Under the pieces are notes generated by a model. It saw only the letters and a program-made list of their open reading frames with translations. It ran no database searches and had not been told where the DNA came from. Source: UMGS75 sp051872775 (lineage in GTDB: Bacteria; Bacillota_I; Bacilli_A; ML615J-28; CAG-313). Taken from it: a DNA stretch of 19,932 bases. Where the stretch lies: assembly GCA_051872775.1 (NCBI GenBank), contig JBJEEE010000004.1, positions 1-19,932 on the forward strand, written 5' to 3'. How positions within the stretch are numbered: the first letter of the stretch is position 1; each line of letters opens with the position of its first letter. Shown piece by piece: positions 8,293 through 17,517 of this stretch. The translations under genes were made by a program, and so were the position numbers.

Positions 8293-10236
8293 ATGCGTAG
8301 AAAAGTATATAAATTTTCAGCAATTTTGCTTGGTACAATACTATCACTATTATCAATTACAGGGTTAGTAAGTGCCAAAGCAATGAGTTATAATTATGAC
8401 TTTTTCAAAAATGTTATTCCTTCAGCAGAAGGACTTGCCCATGACTTAACATATTATAGTTCAACCATTAAACCTGCCAACCCTGGACAAACCGGTACAG
8501 TAATGATGGATGGTCTATCTGATATGGAAGTATATGGAAATAAGATTTATTTATTAAATTATTCCAAAACTGGTACCGAATTTGTCCTACATCCTGAAAC
8601 AGTTGATGCGGAAGGAAACGTTGTAAAAGAAGTAAAAATGAATATGACTAACGTTGGTCAAATAACGGTTCTAAATGAAAATTTTGAATGGGAAGAAATC
8701 GTTAATGAATTTCCATTCTCACAAAAAGTTGTAAATGAACAAACTGGTGAAACTATCGAAGATCGTCTTGTTAATTATCTTGATAATTATTATAGTTTTA
8801 CAACACCACTAGATAAAATCACAGTGGCTCAAGTTAATTCAGATGATTTGTTAGTACACGCCCCTTATGTTCCTTATACAAAAGATTACTCAAGACATGC
8901 TATTCGTTTACGTTCTCCTGAAGGTATTACTGTTACTGAAAATGGAATTTACGTTGCGGATACAGTAAATTGTCAAATTGTACAATTAGAAAAGAATGAA
9001 AATACTGGTGCTTATGAAGTGGTTAATCTATTCTTAACACCTGATGATGCCACATTCTATCAAGTTAGTTGTGGTGTTTCAATTGATGAAAGTGCCGAAA
9101 ATGGTACATTATTCAGACCTTTAAAAGTTGCTGTTGACGTATCAGGACGTGTATATTGTATTGCTAGAAATGTTTATGAAGGTATTATTGAATTTGCACG
9201 TGCTAAAGAAGAAACTAGAATTGGTTTATTCAATCGATTCTTAGGAAAAAATGATGTAGTAGCTAATCCTTTAAAAGCATTCTGGGCAAAGATTTTCTCT
9301 GATACCCAACTTGGATCAATGACCCTAGACTTACCTCCAATGTTTACTAATATAACAATGGATAGTGAGGGATTCCTATATGCAACATCTCTTCCAGATA
9401 AAGATGCTGAAGCAGGAACGACCCAAGCAAACATGGTAAAGGCTATTAATACTGCTGGTAAAGATGTAATGAAACGTAATGGCTATGTAACTCCAAATGG
9501 TGATGCTACTTATGTAATAACAACTAATGAAACAAATGTTGTAACGGGACCTTCTACTTTAACAGGTGTTGCGATTAATAATAAAAAAGGTATATTTACG
9601 GTTATTGATAGTAAACGTGGTAGACTATTCACTTATGATATGGAAGGTAACCTTCTTTACATTACTGGTGAACAACCTGGTGGAAGTACTTCCCAAGGTA
9701 GTAGTGAAAGTAGAACATATATCTTAGTTAATCCAGTTGCCGTTGATTATTTTACAAGAGAATATATCGATGAAAATGGTGAAACGCAAACAGAAGATTT
9801 AGTTCTTGTTTTAGACTCTGCATCAATGAGTTTAGTTGTATTTAGAACAACTGAATTTGGTGAATATGTAAATGAGGCTACAGCATGTTACCAACTTGGT
9901 AATATCGAAGATGCTGAAGTATATTGGCGTGAAGTAATTAAAATTAACACAAATTATGAACTTGCATATTTAGGTATAGGTAAGAGTGTATTACGTGGTG
10001 CAAGTACAATTGAACAATATAAAGAAGCTATGGAATTATTTGAACGTGCTCATAATGCAACATATTATTCTAAAGCATATTCTCTATATCGAGATGCACA
10101 AATGAGAAAATATTTTGCACCTATGATGACAGCAGTTTTAGTAATTATCGTTGCTGTTGTTGGTATTAGTGTCTATAAACGAATAAAGAAAAAGAAAATG
10201 GGAACTTTGCCTAAGGATAATGGAGGTGACGAATAA
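8293..10236 (+). CDS. Exported NHL-type beta-propeller protein with TPR-like region and C-terminal anchor
   Basis: A 647-residue protein with a signal peptide (hydrophobic 8-27, likely cut after VSAKA), a large outside domain and a C-terminal membrane helix (about 608-628) followed by a basic tail KRIKKKK. Blades resembling NHL repeats start near residues 210 (EGITVTENGIYVAD), 276 (PLKVAVDVSGRVYCIA), 352 (TNITMDSEGFLYATS), 424 (TGVAINNKKGIFTV) and 479 (VNPVAVDYF). Residues about 534-606 resemble TPR helices (CYQLGNIEDAEVYWREVI, then KEAMELFERAH), placed just outside the membrane. AGGAGG (8281-8286) overlaps the upstream stop codon and lies 6 nt before ATG 8293. NHL propellers often bind sugars, lipids or proteins, and some are lactonases. 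No catalytic residues can be assigned, so a binding or scaffolding role next to the permeases is only inferred. Confidence 0.72.
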   Translation: MRRKVYKFSAILLGTILSLLSITGLVSAKAMSYNYDFFKNVIPSAEGLAHDLTYYSSTIKPANPGQTGTVMMDGLSDMEVYGNKIYLLNYSKTGTEFVLHPETVDAEGNVVKEVKMNMTNVGQITVLNENFEWEEIVNEFPFSQKVVNEQTGETIEDRLVNYLDNYYSFTTPLDKITVAQVNSDDLLVHAPYVPYTKDYSRHAIRLRSPEGITVTENGIYVADTVNCQIVQLEKNENTGAYEVVNLFLTPDDATFYQVSCGVSIDESAENGTLFRPLKVAVDVSGRVYCIARNVYEGIIEFARAKEETRIGLFNRFLGKNDVVANPLKAFWAKIFSDTQLGSMTLDLPPMFTNITMDSEGFLYATSLPDKDAEAGTTQANMVKAINTAGKDVMKRNGYVTPNGDATYVITTNETNVVTGPSTLTGVAINNKKGIFTVIDSKRGRLFTYDMEGNLLYITGEQPGGSTSQGSSESRTYILVNPVAVDYFTREYIDENGETQTEDLVLVLDSASMSLVVFRTTEFGEYVNEATACYQLGNIEDAEVYWREVIKINTNYELAYLGIGKSVLRGASTIEQYKEAMELFERAHNATYYSKAYSLYRDAQMRKYFAPMMTAVLVIIVAVVGISVYKRIKKKKMGTLPKDNGGDE

Positions 10237-10988
10237 TGAGTACTCTTATTATTTCAATAGTTCTAATTATTCTTTGTTGTATTAGTTTAGTCTTAATCTT
10301 TAAGTTTAATAAGATGGAAAAATTTGTTGAATTACTTAAGAAAGTATGCTCAAAATTTGCATATTTCTGGAAAGAAGTAATCAAATTTCCAGGTTATATA
10401 TTAACTCATCCAATTAAAGGTTTTACAGAATTTAAAAATGAAAAACGTGGAAAAATGTGGGTTTCTATTACAATATTGATTCTATTCGTTCTTGAACAAA
10501 TTGTAGAATACAAATATGTAGGACCTGCCTTCAATAAAAATGATCAAACTAAATTTAGTAGTATACGAATTTTAGTATATAGCGTTGTTCCAGTCATCCT
10601 AATTGCGGTTGCTAACTGGACAGTAACAACCCTAATGAATGGTAAAGGTAAAATGAAAGAAATATTTATGATGATTTGTTATTCATTATTACCATTTGTT
10701 ATTACTAGATTTATTTATGTTTTGTTAAGTAATTTCTTAACAGTTGATGAAGCTCAATTCTTAACTTTAGTTAATATAATAGCAATTTTCTTGTTATGTT
10801 ATATGGCTTTTATGGGCTTTGTTGTTATTCATGAATACGGCGTATTTAAAACAATTGGTGCAATTTTCTTAACTGCTCTTGCTTTATGTATTATCGTATT
10901 TATTGCACTTTTAATTTTCGACCTATCGCAACAAATTTATGGATTTATATATTCTATCTATAAAGAAATTGCGACAAGGTTTGTATAG
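10236..10988 (+). CDS. Yip1-family integral membrane protein
   Basis: A 250-residue protein with about six hydrophobic segments: 1-23, about 75-92, 108-128, 143-165, 175-197 and 205-232. The stretch PGYILTHPIKGFTEFKNEKRG just before the second helix is the usual entry sequence of bacterial Yip1 proteins. Its ATG overlaps the TAA of the propeller gene by one base (TAATG), and GGAGGTG (10222-10228) lies 7 nt upstream, inside that gene. Bacterial Yip1 proteins have no settled function. Its place between two exported proteins of a sugar-uptake operon suggests a membrane partner for one of them. Confidence 0.75.
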   Translation: MSTLIISIVLIILCCISLVLIFKFNKMEKFVELLKKVCSKFAYFWKEVIKFPGYILTHPIKGFTEFKNEKRGKMWVSITILILFVLEQIVEYKYVGPAFNKNDQTKFSSIRILVYSVVPVILIAVANWTVTTLMNGKGKMKEIFMMICYSLLPFVITRFIYVLLSNFLTVDEAQFLTLVNIIAIFLLCYMAFMGFVVIHEYGVFKTIGAIFLTALALCIIVFIALLIFDLSQQIYGFIYSIYKEIATRFV

Positions 10989-10999
10989 GAGGTAAGAAC

Positions 11000-13900
11000 A
11001 TGAAGAAACATACTTTTTGGACTTACCTAGGTAGATGCTTAATCGCCCTAATATTTATTATTATTATTAGTTTCTTTGGAATATTTGCTTTTGATCGTTA
11101 TTCACCAGTGAGTGCATCTAGTTCTACAACTGATGATTATTGGGTAAAACTTGATAATTTTAAAACATATGGTGAATTACTTGCAGATGAAAATAAATAT
11201 AATATTTTAAGTTCTGAATATGTTAGTCCATTCTATCATGAGGATGGAACGCCAATGACATTGTATGAAAAGATTCATGCAGCGCGTTATACAGAAGAAA
11301 TGGATTACGTAATCAAGTCAATATCTGATCGTGTTAACGCTATTAATATTGAATTAAATGCTTTAACTAATACTTATGCTAAATCTAAAAATGATTGGAT
11401 CATCGAAATGATGGGGTTAAGCTATGTATATAAAGAAGCTACTTCATCATTTGATGCCTTAACGCAAAACGGCTATAATGGCACTAAAGATGAATTTGAA
11501 GATTTAGTATTAAACTATTCAACCAATAATATTTATAAACAAATTTTTGCCAGTGGTTATAGTGGAAGCTTTGCATCCTTTGTTCAAATCCTTATTAATG
11601 CATCTGGTACGGGCAGCGATTCTTTATATGAATTAGCTGTAAGCAATGGTTATGTTCCTCTTGATGAAAATAATCAAACTGTAAGTCGCAAACAATGGAT
11701 TATTGATGTAGCAGGCTTTAACAACTATCAAGTATCTAGCAATTTTAGTGCTTATGATTTCGTCGTTAATAATGGTTATAGAGGTAGTGTATCTGAATGG
11801 AATGCATTAATGAAATCACCAGATGGCGAAGCATATTATACGGTTCAAGGCGATGGATTTATAGATTATATTGCATATCTTGAAACTGATTATAATTTCT
11901 TTATGGCTCTTTATAATGATAATGGAAAAATCAAAAATGGTGCAGTTGTAATTGATAGTGCATACGCCATTGCGACAACTATTGATGAAGAAGCTATTAG
12001 AGTTTTAGAAAATGAAAAAGAAGAATTACAGGATTTAATTCTTGAATCAGAAAACGTGATTGAAGAGAAAAACCTAGGTAATTGGAGTGATTATTTTAGT
12101 AGATATCAACTTATCATGGAAAGTGAACCTGATAATCCAAATGAAGGCTATCAATTCTATATGAATATGGCTCTTACAACTTTCAAAGTTGTCGATAAAT
12201 CAACTGGGTACGAATGGTATTCAAATCCAGAAAAAGTTGATAATCCAGATTTAAAAGCTTCTCAAAGCACCGTAATCAGTGTTTTCTATGGTGAAACAGG
12301 TGGAGCTTTAAATGAATTTAGTAACTATAATTTCTCAACATCAACAACTGAAAATAATTCAGCTGTTACTCCGAATTATGCGGTAAAAATTGATAAAGAA
12401 AATAATAAGGTACAAGTATGGTATCATATGGAAAAAAGAAGTATCGATTATACTTCTATTCCAAAATATATACCAACAACTTATGTTCAAAAATTATTCT
12501 CACAAAATAAAGAGATTGCTTTAATGGATAAATATGATTCCACAGGAACTAAAATTATCGATATAGAAGCAGCCACTGATGGATATAATGAATATTATAC
12601 TATCAATGAAAACAAGATTAAAGATTTGAAAGCACAATTAAGTGGATCGCTTTCTGCAGATGAACAAGCTAGAATTGAAGAAGAAATCCGTACATTAGAA
12701 GCAACTAATCGTGACTATAAACGTGGTTATGATATTTATTCATCTTGGTACGGTAGCTGGTATCAAAAGATTGATACTACAAATACTACAAGTTTAAAAG
12801 ACTTCGAGTATTGGGAATATAATGGTGGTAAATACGAATTTATGTCTGCTATCGTTTTAAAGAATCTATACAGATGGCTTTATGAGTGGTGTGGATTTAC
12901 CGAAGCAGATTTAGCAGATATTAATAATGAGTTTGATATCATTAATGATAATGAACGTATTGCATTCGAAATTGGTATTGAATATCAATTAACAGATGAT
13001 GGTTTGACCGTAACTGTTCCTGGAAATTCAATCCGTGAGTTCGGAAAACATACGATATGTAACATTGATATTCTTCCATACTTTACTTCAACACCAGCTA
13101 ATCTAGATAATCCAGGTCTTTGGGTTGATGGTACATTAACAAAAGGATATACGATTATTCCTGATGGTAGTGGTAGTGTAATGGAACATGACAATGGAAA
13201 GAGTAACAGCTATGAACCTTACGCAAAACGTATATATACAACAGATTTATCACAAACTTCAGCTGTCAAAGGCCCTACAAGTTATGATATAATGCTTCCA
13301 ATGTATGCAGTTGTTAATGGTGATTCAGCTGTAATCGTTGATGCACAAACTATGGCATCACAACTTGAACTTCATGCAACTACTTCTGGTTATGGTACTA
13401 AAGGTGAAAGTAATAATACTAATTACTTCCGCGCATATTTAAGAGAGTCTCAAGACGTATTTATTGGTACTTATTCCAAAGAGGCAGTTCGTAAGTTTAC
13501 TAGTCAAAGATTAACAAACGATATTATTCTAAATTACACATTTATAGGTGAACCTGGTGGTAGCATTGATTATAGTGATGTTGCGCAAGTATATCGCCAA
13601 AAAATCATTGCTAAATACTATGATGAAGATGATGTTGTTTATAAAGATCAAACCAATACACCGGTTCTTGATATGGATGTTATAGGTGCTTATACGTACA
13701 AAGATAACTTCCTTGGTATTAGTTATACCGCAAAAGGTACAATGACTACCTATAAAGAATTAGGCGAAATCATTGATACATTTACCGATAAAGGAATCAC
13801 TTACATTAACGTTTTCTATAAAGGATGGCGTAAAGAAGCTTTAGTAGATGTATCCTTTAAAAAGATAAAAATTAACTCTTTACTTGGTTCTAAAAATGAA

Positions 13901-14851
13901 CTAAAAGCCCTTAACCAAAGCACTGATAATCTTACTATTTATCCATATGTAAACTTTGGACAAATCAATGATTATCAAGAAAGTTTTGGACAAAATCACT
14001 ATACATCAAGAGATGTTATAGGGGAAATAATCACTAATTATTCTTATAATATAAGTACAAATACATATGATACAAAAGGTATTAAAACTTCTATTTTATC
14101 ACCACATTATTACTATGCATTTGCACAATCTCTAGTTAATTCTTATTCAAAAGCATTTGGTATTGGCAATGCTAAGAAATCTCTTGGTATTAATTCAATT
14201 GCTATTGAAACATTAGGCTCATCTCTTTCTGGTGATTACAAGAAAGATAATGAAATGTTTAAAATAGACGCTATTTCAGAACAAATTAGATCACTTGAAT
14301 TGATTAGTGAAAGTATTGATAATATTAACCTATATCAACCATATGATTATGCATTCCGATATGTTTCTCATGCAAAAGATATTCCATATCAATCATCACA
14401 AAAAGAATTACTTGATTATTCAATTCCATTCTATCAATTAGTTGTAAATGGTTTATTTGATTATTCTGGTGAAAGTATCAATGTTAACATTGAAGATGGC
14501 TTAAACTTCCATATTATGAAGTTAATTGAAACTGGTGCTAATCCTCAATTCACTTTTACATATGATTCATCAGCAGAATTAATTAATACAGATTATAATG
14601 AAAATTACAATACTGAATATCGTAATTGGATTACAGCGGTAGAAGATGTTTATAATAAACTAACTAATATTGGTATATATGAATGTACTTTAGTAGGTCA
14701 TACTAGACTTGCTGCAAATGTTTATTTAGTAACTTACTATAATCATACTACTGGAAGTAATATTCAAATCTTATTAAATTACTCATTCTCACAATATCAC
14801 TATAATGCAGCAAATGTTGATGTTGCGGCTAAGAGTTATAAGGTACTATAA
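11000..14851 (+). CDS. Large membrane-anchored surface protein, DUF5696-like, putative glycan-active
   Basis: A 1283-residue protein. A signal anchor covers about 10-31 (ALIFIIIISFFGIFAF). Degenerate GY-G repeats lie at about 130-290. A coiled-coil segment is at about 328-355 and another at 535-575. A beta-rich region starts near 390 with the motif STGYEWYSNPE, which I associate with DUF5696 proteins of sugar operons. The C-terminal half (about 885-1180) alternates strand and helix like a TIM barrel: DVIGAYTYKDN, ITYINVFYKGW, NLTIYPYVNFG, INSIAIETLG then LSGDY. This makes a glycoside-hydrolase-like fold plausible, but no catalytic pair can be named. AGGAGG (10987-10992) lies 7 nt before ATG 11000. 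It should face outward next to the two permease pairs. The DUF5696 label is from memory of motifs and of similar operons, not from a search. Confidence 0.68.
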   Translation: MKKHTFWTYLGRCLIALIFIIIISFFGIFAFDRYSPVSASSSTTDDYWVKLDNFKTYGELLADENKYNILSSEYVSPFYHEDGTPMTLYEKIHAARYTEEMDYVIKSISDRVNAINIELNALTNTYAKSKNDWIIEMMGLSYVYKEATSSFDALTQNGYNGTKDEFEDLVLNYSTNNIYKQIFASGYSGSFASFVQILINASGTGSDSLYELAVSNGYVPLDENNQTVSRKQWIIDVAGFNNYQVSSNFSAYDFVVNNGYRGSVSEWNALMKSPDGEAYYTVQGDGFIDYIAYLETDYNFFMALYNDNGKIKNGAVVIDSAYAIATTIDEEAIRVLENEKEELQDLILESENVIEEKNLGNWSDYFSRYQLIMESEPDNPNEGYQFYMNMALTTFKVVDKSTGYEWYSNPEKVDNPDLKASQSTVISVFYGETGGALNEFSNYNFSTSTTENNSAVTPNYAVKIDKENNKVQVWYHMEKRSIDYTSIPKYIPTTYVQKLFSQNKEIALMDKYDSTGTKIIDIEAATDGYNEYYTINENKIKDLKAQLSGSLSADEQARIEEEIRTLEATNRDYKRGYDIYSSWYGSWYQKIDTTNTTSLKDFEYWEYNGGKYEFMSAIVLKNLYRWLYEWCGFTEADLADINNEFDIINDNERIAFEIGIEYQLTDDGLTVTVPGNSIREFGKHTICNIDILPYFTSTPANLDNPGLWVDGTLTKGYTIIPDGSGSVMEHDNGKSNSYEPYAKRIYTTDLSQTSAVKGPTSYDIMLPMYAVVNGDSAVIVDAQTMASQLELHATTSGYGTKGESNNTNYFRAYLRESQDVFIGTYSKEAVRKFTSQRLTNDIILNYTFIGEPGGSIDYSDVAQVYRQKIIAKYYDEDDVVYKDQTNTPVLDMDVIGAYTYKDNFLGISYTAKGTMTTYKELGEIIDTFTDKGITYINVFYKGWRKEALVDVSFKKIKINSLLGSKNELKALNQSTDNLTIYPYVNFGQINDYQESFGQNHYTSRDVIGEIITNYSYNISTNTYDTKGIKTSILSPHYYYAFAQSLVNSYSKAFGIGNAKKSLGINSIAIETLGSSLSGDYKKDNEMFKIDAISEQIRSLELISESIDNINLYQPYDYAFRYVSHAKDIPYQSSQKELLDYSIPFYQLVVNGLFDYSGESINVNIEDGLNFHIMKLIETGANPQFTFTYDSSAELINTDYNENYNTEYRNWITAVEDVYNKLTNIGIYECTLVGHTRLAANVYLVTYYNHTTGSNIQILLNYSFSQYHYNAANVDVAAKSYKVL
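11387..11869 (+). repeat. Degenerate protein repeats (GY-G type) in the DUF5696-like gene
   Basis: Residues about 130-290 hold at least three divergent units with a core like NGYxGSxxEW: NGYNGTKDEFEDLV (157-170), SGYSGSFASFVQIL (185-198) and NGYRGSVSEWNALM (258-271). A fourth, NGYVPLDENN then RKQWIIDVAG (216-239), carries an insertion, and a unit end DWIIEMMG is seen at 132-139. Similar 'NGYTGTEEEWLASL' repeats occur in surface proteins of Bacillota. At DNA level the copies are too divergent to recombine readily. Confidence 0.6.
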
Positions 14852-14858
14852 GGGGGTG
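14850..14858 (+). promoter_or_regulatory. Shine-Dalgarno site that fixes the start of the second MalF-type permease
   Basis: AAGGGGGTG lies 6 nt before ATG 14865. An in-frame ATG at 14805 would add 20 residues that overlap the upstream gene by 47 nt and that do not resemble a membrane-protein start, so 14865 is chosen. Confidence 0.75.
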
Positions 14859-14864
14859 GCAAAA

Positions 14865-16205
14865 ATGATTCAGTTTATAATTGTTCTTATTGCCACTGCC
14901 TTGGTGGTATTAGCGTGGTATGGAATTCATTGTTTAGGCAAACTTCATAAAAAACTAAACAAAAAGAAAGAAGCTAAAAGAGCTGAAGAAAAAAGACTTC
15001 ATGATATTGAAGTTGAAAAGATTAAAAAACGTTATTTAGCAGAAGATAGAGTCGTAAATCTTGATGATATCGAAGCTGAAATAAATGGTCAAAAACCAAC
15101 AATAAGTGGATGGTTTAAACGTATTGGACATGCAATTATGCATTTCTTTACAACAAATAAAGTAACATCCGCTATTGGTAAAGGAATTAAAATTGGCTGG
15201 CATTATTTTTGTTATATATTCTGGCCTCTTAAATGGATAAAAAAGAATACATATGATAGATTAAGATATGAACAACAAAAAGTGTTTATTTCAGTAATAT
15301 TCTTATTACCAACTATTCTTGGATTCTTAGTATTCTTCTTATATCCACTAATTCAATCATTTATTTATTCATTAAGTACAGTTGAAATTCTACAAGGTGG
15401 AATTAACATTCATTTTGGTAAAGCATTTACAACTGAAGCAATTCAAAATAAAGATTATTCAACACCTGATCCAAATGTTACAACAATCTTCTTTAATTAT
15501 GTTTACGCATTTAGAGAAAATATTGATTTCCCAGTAAAACTATGGGATACAGTTTCAGGTACCGTTATTGATACGGTTGTAATCACAATCTTTAGTTTAT
15601 TAATTGCCGTTATGTTAAATGGTAACTTCAAAGGTCGTGGCATCGTTAGAGCTATTTTCTTCCTTCCTGTTATCTTTAACTCAGAAGCAATCTCGGCAGC
15701 CTTAGAGTCGTCATCGTCACTTTCGACATTGGCCTCTCAGGGTTCATCAGGAGCTCTTTCACAGTTATTTAATATGGAAACGTTCTTGATAGGACTTAAG
15801 GTTCCAAAAGTTCTAGTTACATTCCTAGGTGGAATTACTTCAACGATATATGATACAATATCATATTCAGGTATACAGATATTGATTTTCTTAGCAGCGA
15901 TTCAATCTGTACCTAAACATTTATATGAAGCTGCTAAAATCGAAGGCGCTACAAAATATGAGTCATTCTGGAAGATTACCCTTCCAATGGTATCACCAAT
16001 GATATCAACGGTTATCGTATATACAGTTGTTGACTCATTCTTACGTTCCGATATTAATGATGTTATTGATTTACAATATAAAAATTCAGAATATGGAAGA
16101 CATGCAGCAATGTCATGGATTTACTTGATTGCATCATCGTTAATCCTTGTCATTATGCTAGGCATTGTTTCGAAATTTGTCTTCTACTACGATGATAAGA
16201 AGTAG
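14865..16205 (+). CDS. ABC sugar permease (MalF-type), second set
   Basis: A 446-residue membrane protein. An N-terminal helix (3-19) and a basic, largely helical cytoplasmic segment (about 27-135, including a second weakly hydrophobic stretch near 108-123) precede the permease core. The core begins at the helix VFISVIFLLPTILGFLVFF (about 140-160). The EAA loop is at 355-375 (EAAKIEGA, then ITLPM), the ATPase contact of this family. The loop at about 277-301 is Ser-rich, with codon use unlike its surroundings. MalF-type permeases without extensions are about 290-320 residues. The gene starts 13 nt after the DUF5696-like gene and pairs with the next one. No ATPase or second binding protein accompanies this set. 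Confidence 0.88.
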   Translation: MIQFIIVLIATALVVLAWYGIHCLGKLHKKLNKKKEAKRAEEKRLHDIEVEKIKKRYLAEDRVVNLDDIEAEINGQKPTISGWFKRIGHAIMHFFTTNKVTSAIGKGIKIGWHYFCYIFWPLKWIKKNTYDRLRYEQQKVFISVIFLLPTILGFLVFFLYPLIQSFIYSLSTVEILQGGINIHFGKAFTTEAIQNKDYSTPDPNVTTIFFNYVYAFRENIDFPVKLWDTVSGTVIDTVVITIFSLLIAVMLNGNFKGRGIVRAIFFLPVIFNSEAISAALESSSSLSTLASQGSSGALSQLFNMETFLIGLKVPKVLVTFLGGITSTIYDTISYSGIQILIFLAAIQSVPKHLYEAAKIEGATKYESFWKITLPMVSPMISTVIVYTVVDSFLRSDINDVIDLQYKNSEYGRHAAMSWIYLIASSLILVIMLGIVSKFVFYYDDKK

Positions 16206-16210
16206 GTGAT
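16204..16210 (+). promoter_or_regulatory. Shine-Dalgarno site that fixes the start of the second MalG-type permease
   Basis: AGGTGAT overlaps the upstream TAG and lies 6 nt before ATG 16217. An in-frame GTG at 16211 directly abuts the site with no spacer, so it is not a workable start. Confidence 0.65.
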
Positions 16211-16216
16211 GTGTAT

Positions 16217-17494
16217 ATGACGATAATATTAATTCCATGTATATTTATTTTATCAGTTGTTTTAGTAGTTGCGATTGTATCTTTATTATCCAAAAATAAT
16301 GAAAAACCGGTAATAACTGAAGAAGTAGAAGAAACCGTAGTTGAAACGACTTCTGAAGAAGTAATAGTAACAGATTCAGATGTTGAAGTTGTTGTAGAAG
16401 AAACAACAGAGGAACAAGTTTTAACTAAAGCAGAAAAAAGAGCACTTCTTAAAGCTAAAATTGCTGAAAAATACGAATCAATAAAAGAAGAATTATCAAA
16501 TCCTACTAAGCGTGCAGTCAGAGGTCAAAAAACAGCTGACTTTGCGGCATCATTATTAAGAGCTGTTCTAATATTTGGTTTATCATTTATCATCTTATTC
16601 CCTATATTTGAACAATTCACATTTGCCCTTCGTGATCCTATTGATATTAATGACCCACTAGTTAAATATATTCCAAGAACATTCTCTACAATTAACTTTA
16701 CGATTGCGGGAACAATTCTTGACTATTGGCGTTCATTATTTAATAATATTAAAGTTTCAACAATATCCACAATTTGTCAAGTTCTATCTACTTCACTTGC
16801 TGGTTATGCATTTGCAAGATTGAAATTTAAAGGTAGTAATGTTATTTTCTGGATAATCATGTTAACTTTAATTATTCCTCCTCAAACGGTATCTCTTGCA
16901 AGAACATTGTATTTTTCTAATTTTGATATTTTTGGAATAATCAAGGCTTGTAATGGTGGTAAAGCAATTGCGCTAAAAGGTGAAGGTAAAGATATTGTAT
17001 TCTATATAATGTCAATTACGGGTCAAGGTATTCGAGCAGCCTTATTCATCTTCATTTTCCGTCAATTCTTTAGAGGAATTCCAATTGAACTTGAAGAATC
17101 TGCCCAAATTGATGGTGCAGGTGTAGTAAAAACTTTCTGGAGTGTAATGCTTCCAAATGCTCGTGGTGCAATCACTACAGTTGCTTTATTTGCCTTTGTA
17201 TGGCAGTGGAATGATGTTTATTATACGCAAATGTATGAACTGAGTGGTGATAACTTCCCACTAATGACAATGAAACTGGTCAACGTTGCGGAATGGATTG
17301 GAAACTTGCTAAAATCGGCACAATTTAAGCACTTAGCGGATATGGTTGGTGATGATGTAAAGGATAATCCACTCTTTGCTTCGCTAATTACTAACACTGC
17401 CGCATTAATGATGATGTTACCACTTCTAATCGGATATTTATTTGTTCAACGCTTATTCATTGAAGGTGTTGAAAGATCTGGTATCATCGGATAA
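16217..17494 (+). CDS. ABC sugar permease (MalG-type), second set
   Basis: A 425-residue membrane protein. It begins with a membrane helix (2-24), then a strongly acidic Glu/Val/Thr linker (34-67), a basic helix LTKAEKRALLKAK (69-81) and the permease core from about 113. The EAA loop is at 294-313 (ESAQIDGA, then VMLP). The C-terminus VQRLFIEGVERSGIIG closely follows the classical MalG ending. Two apparent insertions set it apart: about 18 residues at 241-258 (Gly/Lys-rich) and about 30 residues at 355-385. It is the partner of the preceding gene; 11 nt separate them. Confidence 0.88.
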   Translation: MTIILIPCIFILSVVLVVAIVSLLSKNNEKPVITEEVEETVVETTSEEVIVTDSDVEVVVEETTEEQVLTKAEKRALLKAKIAEKYESIKEELSNPTKRAVRGQKTADFAASLLRAVLIFGLSFIILFPIFEQFTFALRDPIDINDPLVKYIPRTFSTINFTIAGTILDYWRSLFNNIKVSTISTICQVLSTSLAGYAFARLKFKGSNVIFWIIMLTLIIPPQTVSLARTLYFSNFDIFGIIKACNGGKAIALKGEGKDIVFYIMSITGQGIRAALFIFIFRQFFRGIPIELEESAQIDGAGVVKTFWSVMLPNARGAITTVALFAFVWQWNDVYYTQMYELSGDNFPLMTMKLVNVAEWIGNLLKSAQFKHLADMVGDDVKDNPLFASLITNTAALMMMLPLLIGYLFVQRLFIEGVERSGIIG

Positions 17495-17517
17495 TTTTAT
17501 AAAAGGAGAATAAGGGA

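Noticed and set aside
9174..9434. Minus-strand open frame inside the propeller gene
   Set aside because: It is antisense to NHL-like blades that are clearly coding on the + strand, and it has no domain of its own.
12985..13194. Minus-strand open frame inside the DUF5696-like gene
   Set aside because: It is antisense to a long coding frame with no features of its own.
14805..14864. Upstream ATG for the second MalF-type permease
   Set aside because: It would overlap the previous gene by 47 nt, and the strong SD at 14850-14858 clearly serves ATG 14865.
17495..17517. Terminator or new promoter in the largest intergenic gap
   Set aside because: 23 nt hold only an SD site. There is no stem-loop with a T-run and no -35/-10 pair.
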